Both the position numbers and the translations under genes were made by a program. Positions 25,228 through 32,409 of a DNA stretch of 64,000 nt are shown one piece after another. Numbering within the stretch: position 1 is the stretch's first letter; every line of letters starts with the position of its first letter. The stretch covers positions 1 to 64,000 of the forward strand of contig ONEL01000009.1 in assembly GCA_900316835.1 (NCBI GenBank), given 5' to 3'. Source of the DNA: an uncultured Prevotellaceae bacterium. GTDB lineage: Bacteria; Bacteroidota; Bacteroidia; Bacteroidales; Muribaculaceae. Below the pieces are notes generated by a model that was not told the DNA's origin, ran no database searches, and was given only the letters and a program-made list of their open reading frames with translations.

Positions 25228-25980
25228 ATGGATTTTGAATTAAGGCAAGATAGTGACGGCGGATATAGGCTCTTTGAAAAGAAAGAAGGCTGTGGCTGTG
25301 GCTCAATAATAGGTGCTATTATTGTTCTCGCAATATTTGGCTCAATGTGTGGCGGTGGTAATCACTCCACGTCAGGCAGTTCACACAGACAAGAGCAAGT
25401 TAATAACAATAATACAGGCAACACGGTTGACAATCACTATGAGCAACGAGAAATAGAGAACACACCACCAACAGATACTGGAAACGACAATGAAATTGAC
25501 GTGCCAACCAGTGAAGATAATATAATCTCATCACAAGATTATGCAGAGGAAACAATTAAAAGCAACAACTCCAGAACAGTCGAAAATGAAGACGACATTT
25601 TAGAGGTCGATAATAATGAGATTTTTCCAAAAGATATCACGTCAAAAAGTATAGCACATTTTGATGCTCAAGAGTGTGAAATTATGAAAGGGAAAATTGG
25701 AAACCAAAAAGAAATATCTGTTGCACTATTACCCTATCCTGCTTCTTACGAGGAAGGTGATGAAGTTGGATTGCTATTATGTGAAAACAATGTTTTTTAT
25801 CTAGTGGTAGAGAAATGCCATGCTACGATTGACGCTAATTTTATTCTTACGTTAAAAGTAATTTCCGACGATGACACTATAATAGGGACGTTTAATGGAA
25901 AAATAGATCAGAATATTGTGCACTACAAGGGAACATTCACAAACAAATTAAATGGATTGGTTACTCACTTTGAGACATAA
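25228..25980 (+). CDS. Membrane protein with FELR-DSDGGYR N-terminal tag
   Basis: A 250-residue protein. The first about 20 residues (MDFELRQDSDGGYRLFEKKE) match the start of the Pmp3-like gene at 27008. A Cys/Gly-flanked membrane helix follows (GCGCGSIIGAIIVLAIFGSMCGGG, about 22-45), then a long Asn/Thr/Glu-rich low-complexity linker. The C-terminal 100 residues are beta-rich (QKEISVALLPYPASYEEGD; NNVFYLVVEKC; IIGTFNGKIDQNIVHYKGTF). The family is not recognised. The tag presumably lies in the cytoplasm and the beta domain outside. Confidence 0.65.
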   Translation: MDFELRQDSDGGYRLFEKKEGCGCGSIIGAIIVLAIFGSMCGGGNHSTSGSSHRQEQVNNNNTGNTVDNHYEQREIENTPPTDTGNDNEIDVPTSEDNIISSQDYAEETIKSNNSRTVENEDDILEVDNNEIFPKDITSKSIAHFDAQECEIMKGKIGNQKEISVALLPYPASYEEGDEVGLLLCENNVFYLVVEKCHATIDANFILTLKVISDDDTIIGTFNGKIDQNIVHYKGTFTNKLNGLVTHFET

Positions 25981-26003
25981 AATATTAATTAAAACAATTC
26001 TTT

Positions 26004-26028
26004 CCTCAAAGGGACGGTTCTTTTGAGG
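26004..26028. repeat. CCTCAAA/TTTGAGG hairpin repeat, copy 1
   Basis: CCTCAAA (26004-26010), loop starting GGGAC, then TTTGAGG (26022-26028). The same element recurs at 27268 and 29721, always between genes of the plus-strand series. Confidence 0.7.
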
Positions 26029-26079
26029 ACTAATAACAAATTCATAAAAACAATAAAAACTAAATTATTTTTTACAATC

Positions 26080-26466
26080 ATGAAGAAAATTCTATTAATT
26101 GCCTTCTTGGCTGTGTCGATTGTGACCACTGTAGCCATCGCCAAGACATCTAATGAGACTCAAACAAAAAAACAAGTAAACGCCATTGGGTGGAACTCCA
26201 CCAGCCACAGCCACCAGAGCATCTTGCTTGCCGACATCTCCGACTCGCAGCAGATTCCCTGCCAGTGGTGCCGCAAGACCCAACCGGCTTATTCCAACTG
26301 GTACATCTGTAACAACTGCGGCTTCCGCGTGTGTAGCCAATGCACAAACAAACACTATGGACCTTACAAGAAATCGCCCGATGGTAGTGGACAATGCAGC
26401 CAGTGCAGCCGTGGGCAAATGATCCCAGCAACCTACAAGAATGGAAAAGCGGTAAGACGCCCATAA
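26080..26466 (+). CDS. Exported zinc-ribbon protein with four CxxC motifs
   Basis: A 128-residue protein with a signal peptide (MKKILLIAFLAVSIVTTVAIAK). The mature part contains CQWC, CNNC, CSQC and CSQC, eight cysteines spaced as in RING-like or double zinc-ribbon folds (QIPCQWCRKTQPAYSNWYIC and onward). Zinc ribbons are normally cytosolic, so an exported one is unusual. The gene is more GC-rich than its neighbours. The ATG at 26080 is chosen because it opens the signal peptide; the frame is open 19 codons upstream. Function not known. Confidence 0.7.
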   Translation: MKKILLIAFLAVSIVTTVAIAKTSNETQTKKQVNAIGWNSTSHSHQSILLADISDSQQIPCQWCRKTQPAYSNWYICNNCGFRVCSQCTNKHYGPYKKSPDGSGQCSQCSRGQMIPATYKNGKAVRRP

Positions 26467-26518
26467 ATACAATAATCACAACTGCAATATTTTTCAACTT
26501 TTAAAATCGAACTTTAAT

Positions 26519-26989
26519 ATGGATGCAACTAATTTTGGAGCAACAAAGATTCCGACCATCTCTTTTGGTCAGGCAGTAAAAAACTTTTATTCTAAGTGTT
26601 TTGACTTTTCAGGACGTGCACGCCGTAGTGAATACTGGTGGGCGCAATTGTATATAGTAATAGCTACATTTATTTTTAACGCGATCATTTCTTTTTTTTC
26701 TAATGAATCAATAAGCTTATCAATAAGCATTATTTACTTCATTCACTTATTTTTAGCAGATTTGTCTTTAACAATTCGCCGACTACATGATATTGACAAA
26801 AGTGGCTGGGTTATTTGTGTAAATTTTATTCCTACTATAGGAACGTTAATTCAGCTTTATTTTTGTTGCCAAGATTCAACAATAGGTCCGAATAGATGGG
26901 GTGAATCTCCTAAATATCCAATTCTTGAAGGGTCATCCGAAGAAGATTATGAGAATGTAGAAAAAACAGTTATTTCAACTGCTGATTGA
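26519..26989 (+). CDS. DUF805 family membrane protein
   Basis: A 156-residue protein with the DUF805 pattern: ISFGQAVKNFYSKCFDFSGRARRSEYWWAQLY, then membrane helices (IVIATFIFNAIISFF; LSISIIYFIHLFLADLSL), the conserved TIRRLHDIDKSGWV motif, a further helix (IPTIGTLIQLYFCC) and the GPNRWGESP signature near the C-terminus. Family members are small inner-membrane proteins of unknown function. An aborted paralogue lies at 24713. It sits 18 nt ahead of the Pmp3-like gene. Confidence 0.88.
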   Translation: MDATNFGATKIPTISFGQAVKNFYSKCFDFSGRARRSEYWWAQLYIVIATFIFNAIISFFSNESISLSISIIYFIHLFLADLSLTIRRLHDIDKSGWVICVNFIPTIGTLIQLYFCCQDSTIGPNRWGESPKYPILEGSSEEDYENVEKTVISTAD

Positions 26990-27007
26990 CATAAACAATA
27001 ATTTGGT

Positions 27008-27217
27008 ATGGGTTTCGAATTAAGGCGGGATAGTGACGGTGGCTACCGTATGTTCCCTAAAAAACCAGGATGTATAAAATTAATATTGGCCTTTTTATTC
27101 CCACCACTTGCAGTAGTTGACAAGGGTTGCGGGTCATTTCTCATCACTTTACTTCTCACCTGTTGCGGATGGATACCAGGTGTGATTGCCACACTTATCA
27201 TCCTCAAAAAAGAATAA
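27008..27217 (+). CDS. Pmp3/YqaE-type membrane protein with FELR-DSDGGYR tag
   Basis: A 69-residue protein. Residues 1-20 (MGFELRRDSDGGYRMFPKKP) are the same tag as in the gene at 25228. The rest matches the two-helix Pmp3 family: LILAFLFPPLAVVDKGCG, then LLTCCGWIPGVIATLIILKK, with the characteristic PPLAV and IPGV. Pmp3 proteins are membrane-potential or salt-stress peptides in other organisms. The tag is an addition to the usual domain of about 50 residues. Confidence 0.8.
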   Translation: MGFELRRDSDGGYRMFPKKPGCIKLILAFLFPPLAVVDKGCGSFLITLLLTCCGWIPGVIATLIILKKE

Positions 27218-27267
27218 TGGTAGAGACACCTCCAGGCTTCGACAGAGTTTGAAGACTGGCTTTGCGT

Positions 27268-27292
27268 CCTCAAGGGACTAGTTCTTTTGAGG
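27268..27292. repeat. CCTCAAA/TTTGAGG hairpin repeat, copy 2
   Basis: CCTCAA (27268-27273) pairs with TTGAGG (27287-27292) around GGGACTAGTTCTT. Same family as 26004-26028. Confidence 0.65.
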
Positions 27293-27348
27293 CCACTTCT
27301 TTTTACAGCTATATATCAACTTCATATCGATAACTAATTCAAAAAACA

Positions 27349-28026
27349 ATGAGAGCAAATATTTTTAATATAATGAGAAGCAATCATTATATAAGTTTTC
27401 CAACATTGCTCATAAGTATTTTCCTGATTGCAATAGCACATGTTTTTATCAGTTGCTCCTCTGGTGGTTCAGACAGGGATAACAAAGATCTTCGTATTCC
27501 AGATATTATATTTGATACCAAACCTAATATTGAGGGTGAATGGCATCGTGTAACAACTCAAGATAATAGTGCATTATTAAGAAAACTATCAGTTGAAGAT
27601 GGAGACGACACTTTTTATGGAGAAGCAAAAGGTGAAGAAACTTATACCTTTAATGATGATGGCACTTATTCATTATATTGTGAGGCTATGGTGGATGCAA
27701 GAGGTTTCTTGAAAACAAACGACGCGTTTATTGATTTAGTATTTATATCCAAACCCATGGAGATGACATTCTCGGCAAATTTTAACATAACAGGAACTTA
27801 TACTTACGACACCGATGCTGAGACCTTATTGTTAACTCAATCTGAACTCGAAATAATCTTTGTAGAATTTAATTGCAACTATGGGTTCGTTAATTCCTTA
27901 ATGAAGGAAAGTGTTGAGAATATGCTAGAGAAACAATTAATAAATCTTCTCCCTAATAACAAAACCAATGACTACGAAATAAACGTTTGCACCGAGAAGC
28001 AGTTGGTGCTTCAAGATGACGAATAG
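27349..28026 (+). CDS. Putative lipoprotein with lipocalin-like beta domain
   Basis: A 225-residue protein with a hydrophobic N-terminal segment (ISFPTLLISIFLIAIAHVFISC) ending in a Cys followed by SSGGSDRD, an acceptable Bacteroidetes lipoprotein cleavage site. The rest is beta-rich (IEGEWHRVTTQDNSALL; EETYTFNDDGTYSLYCEAMV; NITGTYTYDTDAETLLLTQSELEI), the GEW...YTFN.DGTY pattern of lipocalin-like Bacteroidetes surface domains. The start could be the ATG at 27349 or at 27373. No binding residues can be assigned. Confidence 0.65.
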   Translation: MRANIFNIMRSNHYISFPTLLISIFLIAIAHVFISCSSGGSDRDNKDLRIPDIIFDTKPNIEGEWHRVTTQDNSALLRKLSVEDGDDTFYGEAKGEETYTFNDDGTYSLYCEAMVDARGFLKTNDAFIDLVFISKPMEMTFSANFNITGTYTYDTDAETLLLTQSELEIIFVEFNCNYGFVNSLMKESVENMLEKQLINLLPNNKTNDYEINVCTEKQLVLQDDE

Positions 28027-28124
28027 ATTGCAAAATATGTGCGAGTAACTTATTAATCTCTTGGCTTTTTACATAATAATGCGAATCAGCAGTTGAAACA
28101 TAACATTTAAAAACTCCAAAAATT

Positions 28125-29171
28125 ATGGAACAAAAACAAACCCCATCGTTATGGTCTAAAGTTAAAGAGCTTATGAGTAAAGCAACAGCTCTATTAGTAA
28201 AGAAGATTGAAAACTGGACCAAAGAATTAGACAAAAAGATAACAATTGCCAATAGCTCCAATAAAGAGCAATCACCTGCGAGAGTGCTTGATACAGGTGA
28301 ATCTAATGTGAATAATCAAAGTGAGCAACATGAAAATATAGAAGAAAACCAAGTGCCCACTCCACCACCTGCAACAGTTATCAATAAGACCAATGTGAGT
28401 TTGGGGTTGGGTAACATTCTTTTTTGGGGCTTAATTATATATGCTTTCTTTAGCGTACCTGACAAGACCGATCATGCAGAGGCTATAATAAAAACAATAC
28501 CTCTTAATGAGATATATGATAAAAAACCTGAAGCCATCTTATTAGATGAAAATAAGGTTCATGCCGCATTAAAAGCAGCAATTCTGGAAAACTTTGAAGT
28601 TGAGAATTATTATTTATTCTCAGTTTGTCATAAGAAAAGTGGTGATTATGAATTTCCAAACGATATTTTAGATGGCAACTTTATATCATTTGGAATTTTA
28701 GGTAAAGTGTTTCCACGTCAAGAAATGATAGAAAAGAAGATAAAAGAAAACATAGAAAAAGAACAGCGCAATTCACTTCAAAGCAGCAATACAGGAGGTC
28801 ATCACGGCAGCGAGGGCGACAACACTTTCGATAGAGATAATTACTCAGAACATGGCAATAGACTAGAAATTGTAACGAACGCACAGCAATTTGGCGATGA
28901 GATAGAAACCTATCCGAGTGGTTGTGACTACCAGGTAACTCACACGGTTGTTGTTGCAAATAGATCAGACAGAGATGTCGCCGCCCAGGATTATTATCTA
29001 AGCGTATCGCCTGTAAGCAGCGACGAATATGACTACTCCGAGACCAACACAAGCCATGTCTCGGGCAAGTTCATTCCAGCACATGGAACGGCCACATTCA
29101 CCTGGACCGACGTGCATTTCGATGGCACATGGACTTATGAGGACCGTGTAGAGCTTATCGTTTTATCTTAA
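28125..29171 (+). CDS. Single-pass membrane protein with extracytoplasmic beta domain
   Basis: A 348-residue protein. The first 85 residues are helical, basic and polar (LWSKVKELMSKATALLVKKIENWTKELDKKI), followed by a PTPPPAT linker and a membrane helix (about 88-108, VSLGLGNILFWGLIIYAFF). The C-terminal about 100 residues (YQVTHTVVVANRSDRDVAAQDYYLSVSP through FTWTDVHFDGTWTYEDRVELIVLS) look like an immunoglobulin-like or FxLYD-type beta sandwich. It shares the single-pass layout and long polar linker of the gene at 25228. No family assigned. Confidence 0.6.
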   Translation: MEQKQTPSLWSKVKELMSKATALLVKKIENWTKELDKKITIANSSNKEQSPARVLDTGESNVNNQSEQHENIEENQVPTPPPATVINKTNVSLGLGNILFWGLIIYAFFSVPDKTDHAEAIIKTIPLNEIYDKKPEAILLDENKVHAALKAAILENFEVENYYLFSVCHKKSGDYEFPNDILDGNFISFGILGKVFPRQEMIEKKIKENIEKEQRNSLQSSNTGGHHGSEGDNTFDRDNYSEHGNRLEIVTNAQQFGDEIETYPSGCDYQVTHTVVVANRSDRDVAAQDYYLSVSPVSSDEYDYSETNTSHVSGKFIPAHGTATFTWTDVHFDGTWTYEDRVELIVLS

Positions 29172-29265
29172 GGTAATTAAACTTCATGGCACCCTAAAGG
29201 GCTAGCGTGACTCATCTATTTTATTTTGACACACTCCCCCTTCTGAGTAACCAGGGCACCTATTG

Positions 29266-29362
29266 CCTGCATCAACGAGCCACTGCCACCCACAGTCACA
29301 ATGTTGAGAATGGACTCGGTGCCCTCAGCGTCATATTTTGCTCCCGGGTCGGTTATCACCTC
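29266..29362. repeat. 97-bp fragment of the outer-membrane barrel gene (plug region), orphan copy
   Basis: Matches 31522-31618 with two mismatches in 97 bp, same orientation. On the minus strand the parent encodes about residues 206-238 of the barrel protein (end of the TonB plug, around ITDPGAKYDAEGTESILNIV). Here it is surrounded by unrelated sequence and is not part of a gene. Confidence 0.9.
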
Positions 29363-29406
29363 TGGTTCATCGTCTTGTGTGGGGGTGGCGAAACACCAGT
29401 TACCGA

Positions 29407-29706
29407 ATGGATTGGAAGATTATGGTGCTTTGGACTTACTGTAATAAACTCCTAAAAAAGAGCCAATATATCAAAGGGGTAATAGCACCCTTCTTTGTAT
29501 TGGGACTTCTGCCATTACTAATTTCACCTTTTATAAACAGCATTGGCATGTGCCTATTCGGCATTGTTTTCATAAGCTCAACAGCTCCTAACTTTATGTA
29601 TATTTGGAAACTCCGCAAAGAGCCTCGCGACTGCATGATTATGGACATTAAAGGCGAGCATGCCTGCTTTGTTCTTGATGAAGACCAGCCAGCCGACAAT
29701 GAATGA
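29407..29706 (+). pseudogene. C-terminal fragment of a DUF3267-like membrane protein
   Basis: A 99-codon frame (MDWKIMVLWTYCNKLLKKSQYIKG) with two hydrophobic helices (VIAPFFVLGLLPLLISPF; GMCLFGIVFISSTAPNFMYIW) then KLRKEPRDCMIMDIKGEHACFVLDE. The last part resembles the C-terminus of DUF3267 proteins (aGGDxxxxxKLRKE....DHPxxAGCYxY), but the usual N-terminal half with the HExxH-like metal site is missing and its glycines and His are changed. It starts 45 bp after the orphan plug fragment. Likely a truncated gene, though possibly still expressed as a small membrane protein. Confidence 0.45.
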
Positions 29707-29720
29707 TTAAAGCTAAATGG

Positions 29721-29751
29721 TGTCCTCAAAGGGACTTAGCTTTTGAGAACA
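29721..29751. repeat. CCTCAAA/TTTGAGG hairpin repeat, copy 3
   Basis: TGTCCTCAAA (29721-29730) pairs with TTTGAG plus ACA (29742-29751) with one mismatch, around GGGACTTAGCT. Same family as the copies at 26004 and 27268. Confidence 0.6.
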
Positions 29752-29772
29752 CTAAATTAATTTCATCAAGAT

Positions 29773-29870
29773 ACCAAGAAATAATGGTGAAGGCTTAATT
29801 ACCGCCTCGCCCTGAACCGCCAACAAGGTCATTGTTCTCAATGGTCTTGTTGGTTTTTTTCACGCCCGCC
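29773..29870. repeat. 98-bp direct repeat, copy 2 (resident copy at the barrel gene 3' end)
   Basis: The parent copy of 17993-18090. It covers the last 25 codons and stop of the barrel gene plus 22 bp beyond. It contains the same plus-strand terminator hairpin (29820-29853 followed by seven T), which here would stop transcription from the accessory block entering the barrel gene in antisense. Confidence 0.93.
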
Positions 29871-32236
29871 TTGAGGGAGCCAAAGCGGTAGGTAACGGTT
29901 AGCCTGAACTCACGCATAAACTGCCAAGCGCGGTCACTGCCTGTGTAGTCGCCATGGGTCGTGTACATGGTAATCTTGTTGTACTTACTGGAATTGAAGA
30001 GGTTTGCAGTGCCTAAGTATACTGTGAGTCGGTCGTCCTTGAGGAATGAACGCTGCAGGCTAAAGTTGTAATACATAGTGCCTGTGTAGTGACCATAGAG
30101 GCCATCGACACCGCCACTGCGACCGCTCAATGTTGCAGCGAACCTCAACTTCCAGGGTAGCTGCTGTGTGAGCTGTGCATAGTAGAACGCCACCCATCGA
30201 CTGTTCTTGAGATTGAGGTCGCGACTCTCGTAGTTATAATGCCCCACGTTGCCATTGAGTGTGAAACTCGTGGTCGGGCCTATTGTCCACTGCACGAAAC
30301 CGCTCAAACTCAAGTAGCGGCTCTTGAGAGTGTTGGCATAGGTTGAAACCAGCACATCGCCATCGGTGTACTGAATTCCCGTTATGCGGTTGTTGCTGAA
30401 CGAGATGCCGGGGCTGAGGTTGAAGGTTAGCTTGCCGCCAATCTTCATATAAGTCATGCTGATTGAATGGTTGAGCGAGCTGCCAAGGTGTGGATTGCCA
30501 AACTTGCGGCTCGTGGGGTCTTCCTCTACAGCTGGGTTTAGATAGCCAATGCCAGGGCGACGGATGCTTGTGGAGTAGTTAATCTTGAGGCTATGCGCGT
30601 CGTTAAACTTGTATCGCACACTCAAGTCGGGCACCCAGTCGTTCAAGTTGCGGTGATAATTGTTGTGACTGCCATCGGGGAACTCGGCATTGAGACGGCT
30701 ATACTCATAGCGCATTCCGGCTCTGGCTGACCAGTTGTCCTTACTGAAACGATAACTCAGGTAGGCTGCTGCCACATGGGCGCGGTGGTTGAAGAGTGTG
30801 GTGTTATCCATCTCGGGCGCACCATCAAATCCAAAAGTGCCCTCGCTCGTATTGAAGCGGTTGATATATTTCACCCCAGTCTCAATGGTGTGATACTTAG
30901 CGAATGGGCGAGTCCAGTCGAACTGGAAAGTGTGCTCGGCAAAGGTCTCCTTGGTGTCGGTGGTTTGACCGGTATAGGGGAACGGACAGTTGAGCATGTC
31001 GCTGAATGAGTTGATGCTCTTTAGATTATTGTGACTGGTCGAGAGCATGTAGCTGAGAGTCAACATCTCACCGGGATTGTGCAGCAGGTGCTGATAGTCG
31101 ATGCGGCCATGCAGGTCGTAGGACCCACTCTTGGGGACACGACCGGTGGTAGTGTACCGATACAGGACGTTTCCATCGCAGTCGGTCATGCGAGCATTGT
31201 TGAAACCATCGGAGTGACGGCCATAGTAGTAACCGCCAAACGAGAGCGAAACGAGGTTCAACGAGTCAGGTTCCCAACTCGCACTAAGGTTGCCGTAGTG
31301 GAAATTGAAAGAGCCTCGAGTTTCGTTGTGGCTATACAATGTGTTGCCTGTGTTGGCATAGGTGTGCTCGCTCTCCATGATGTTGTGGTCGTAGTGGCGG
31401 TTCTTGTTATTGTAGCCATAGTTTACCGAGGCAACAACTTTTCCAATCTGCGTGACGACGCTTGCATTGGCATTAGGGCTACCGGTGTTGTCGACACCCA
31501 AACTTACCGTACCCATCACGCCCTGCATCAATGAGCCACTGCCACCCACAGTCACAATGTTGAGAATGGACTCGGTACCCTCAGCGTCATATTTTGCTCC
31601 CGGGTCGGTTATCACCTCAATCTTCTTGATGGTGCTGGCAGGAATTGCCTTGAGCACATCCTTCATGTTCTGACCACTCAAGGCAGGGTCGGGATGGCCG
31701 TTTCGATACACTTTGAACGAAGAGGAGCCTTTCACTAAAACATCATCCTTGCCGTCGACCGAGACCATTGGCACCTTCCTTAGCATGTCGAGCACGTTGT
31801 TGGTCTTAGAGTCGGCATCGGCCTGTACGTCGTAGGTTAAGCGGTCAATCTCGGCAGTCACCAGCTGGCGCTGGGCAGTAACCGTCACTTCGCTGAGCAT
31901 CGTTGATTCAGTATTGAGAACTATTGTGCCCAGCTGTGCAACAGGCGACGATGCACCTACTACGAAGGTGCGCTCCTGGGGTGCCATGCCCACAAAATGC
32001 ACGCTCATCAAGTAGCTGCCAGGATTTGCGAGGTGGTGGTCCACCTTGCCAAAGGCGTCGCTCACTCCACTACTCACAACCTTGGTTGTGTCATCTATAT
32101 TATAAATGTATATTGTGGCAAAAGGAACACCCTCGCCCTTGCTGTCGTTCACTTGGCATCGCACACAAAGTTGCTGCGCCATCGCACCAATAGCACACAA
32201 CATAAGCATAAGTAAGGTAACAATTCTCTTTTCCAT
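29795..32236 (-). CDS. Outer-membrane beta-barrel protein with TonB plug (OMP_b-brl_3 type)
   Basis: An 813-residue outer-membrane protein. Signal peptide MEKRIVTLLMLMLCAIGAMAQ; a carboxypeptidase-regulatory-like beta sandwich (about 22-105, CQVNDSKGEGVPFATIYIYN); a plug domain (LSEVTVTAQRQLV through IKKIEVITDPGAKYDAEGTESILNIVTVGG); then a large barrel of alternating strands (GNLSASWEPDSLNLVSLSFGGYYYG etc.). The family is common in Bacteroidetes and is distinct from SusC: no SusD partner follows and the substrate is unknown. The promoter and operator region at 32265-32363 is duplicated near the LuxR gene. Parts of this gene are scattered as orphan copies at 17993 and 29266. Confidence 0.9.
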   Translation of the reverse strand: MEKRIVTLLMLMLCAIGAMAQQLCVRCQVNDSKGEGVPFATIYIYNIDDTTKVVSSGVSDAFGKVDHHLANPGSYLMSVHFVGMAPQERTFVVGASSPVAQLGTIVLNTESTMLSEVTVTAQRQLVTAEIDRLTYDVQADADSKTNNVLDMLRKVPMVSVDGKDDVLVKGSSSFKVYRNGHPDPALSGQNMKDVLKAIPASTIKKIEVITDPGAKYDAEGTESILNIVTVGGSGSLMQGVMGTVSLGVDNTGSPNANASVVTQIGKVVASVNYGYNNKNRHYDHNIMESEHTYANTGNTLYSHNETRGSFNFHYGNLSASWEPDSLNLVSLSFGGYYYGRHSDGFNNARMTDCDGNVLYRYTTTGRVPKSGSYDLHGRIDYQHLLHNPGEMLTLSYMLSTSHNNLKSINSFSDMLNCPFPYTGQTTDTKETFAEHTFQFDWTRPFAKYHTIETGVKYINRFNTSEGTFGFDGAPEMDNTTLFNHRAHVAAAYLSYRFSKDNWSARAGMRYEYSRLNAEFPDGSHNNYHRNLNDWVPDLSVRYKFNDAHSLKINYSTSIRRPGIGYLNPAVEEDPTSRKFGNPHLGSSLNHSISMTYMKIGGKLTFNLSPGISFSNNRITGIQYTDGDVLVSTYANTLKSRYLSLSGFVQWTIGPTTSFTLNGNVGHYNYESRDLNLKNSRWVAFYYAQLTQQLPWKLRFAATLSGRSGGVDGLYGHYTGTMYYNFSLQRSFLKDDRLTVYLGTANLFNSSKYNKITMYTTHGDYTGSDRAWQFMREFRLTVTYRFGSLKAGVKKTNKTIENNDLVGGSGRGGN
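31522..31618. repeat. Resident copy of the 97-bp plug-region repeat
   Basis: Inside the barrel gene; 95 of 97 bases equal 29266-29362. The two differences are transitions. Confidence 0.9.
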
Positions 32237-32264
32237 AGCCTTTGGGTTTATATCATTTCAATTA

Positions 32265-32363
32265 CAAATTTAGATAAATCTTTTTGATTTAGACGCACAC
32301 TAAAGGGTGAAATGTTGCAGCATTTTTGAGAAAAAGTCAACTTTCACACTTTAGGGTGTGAAA
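32265..32363. promoter_or_regulatory. Promoter/operator region of the barrel gene (duplicated element, copy 1)
   Basis: On the minus strand TAAATTTG (complement of 32265-32272) is the -7 element, 29 bp before the start codon; no -33 is present. Upstream lie CACAC-N6-GTGAAA (32296-32312) and a perfect palindrome TTTCACAC-N6-GTGTGAAA (32342-32363). The block matches 35519-35618: 53 of the first 56 bases agree, and the 22-bp palindrome is identical. The missing -33 plus upstream dyads suggests activation by a regulator, plausibly the LuxR-type protein at 35721. Confidence 0.7.
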
Positions 32364-32409
32364 ATGAGCCATACCACAAGGCAAACAATGATCTTTTAAT
32401 AGCTTCCCC

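Noticed and set aside
17993..29870. The accessory block as an integrative conjugative element or prophage
   Set aside because: No integrase, relaxase, conjugation or phage structural gene is visible between the repeats; only the repeats suggest insertion.
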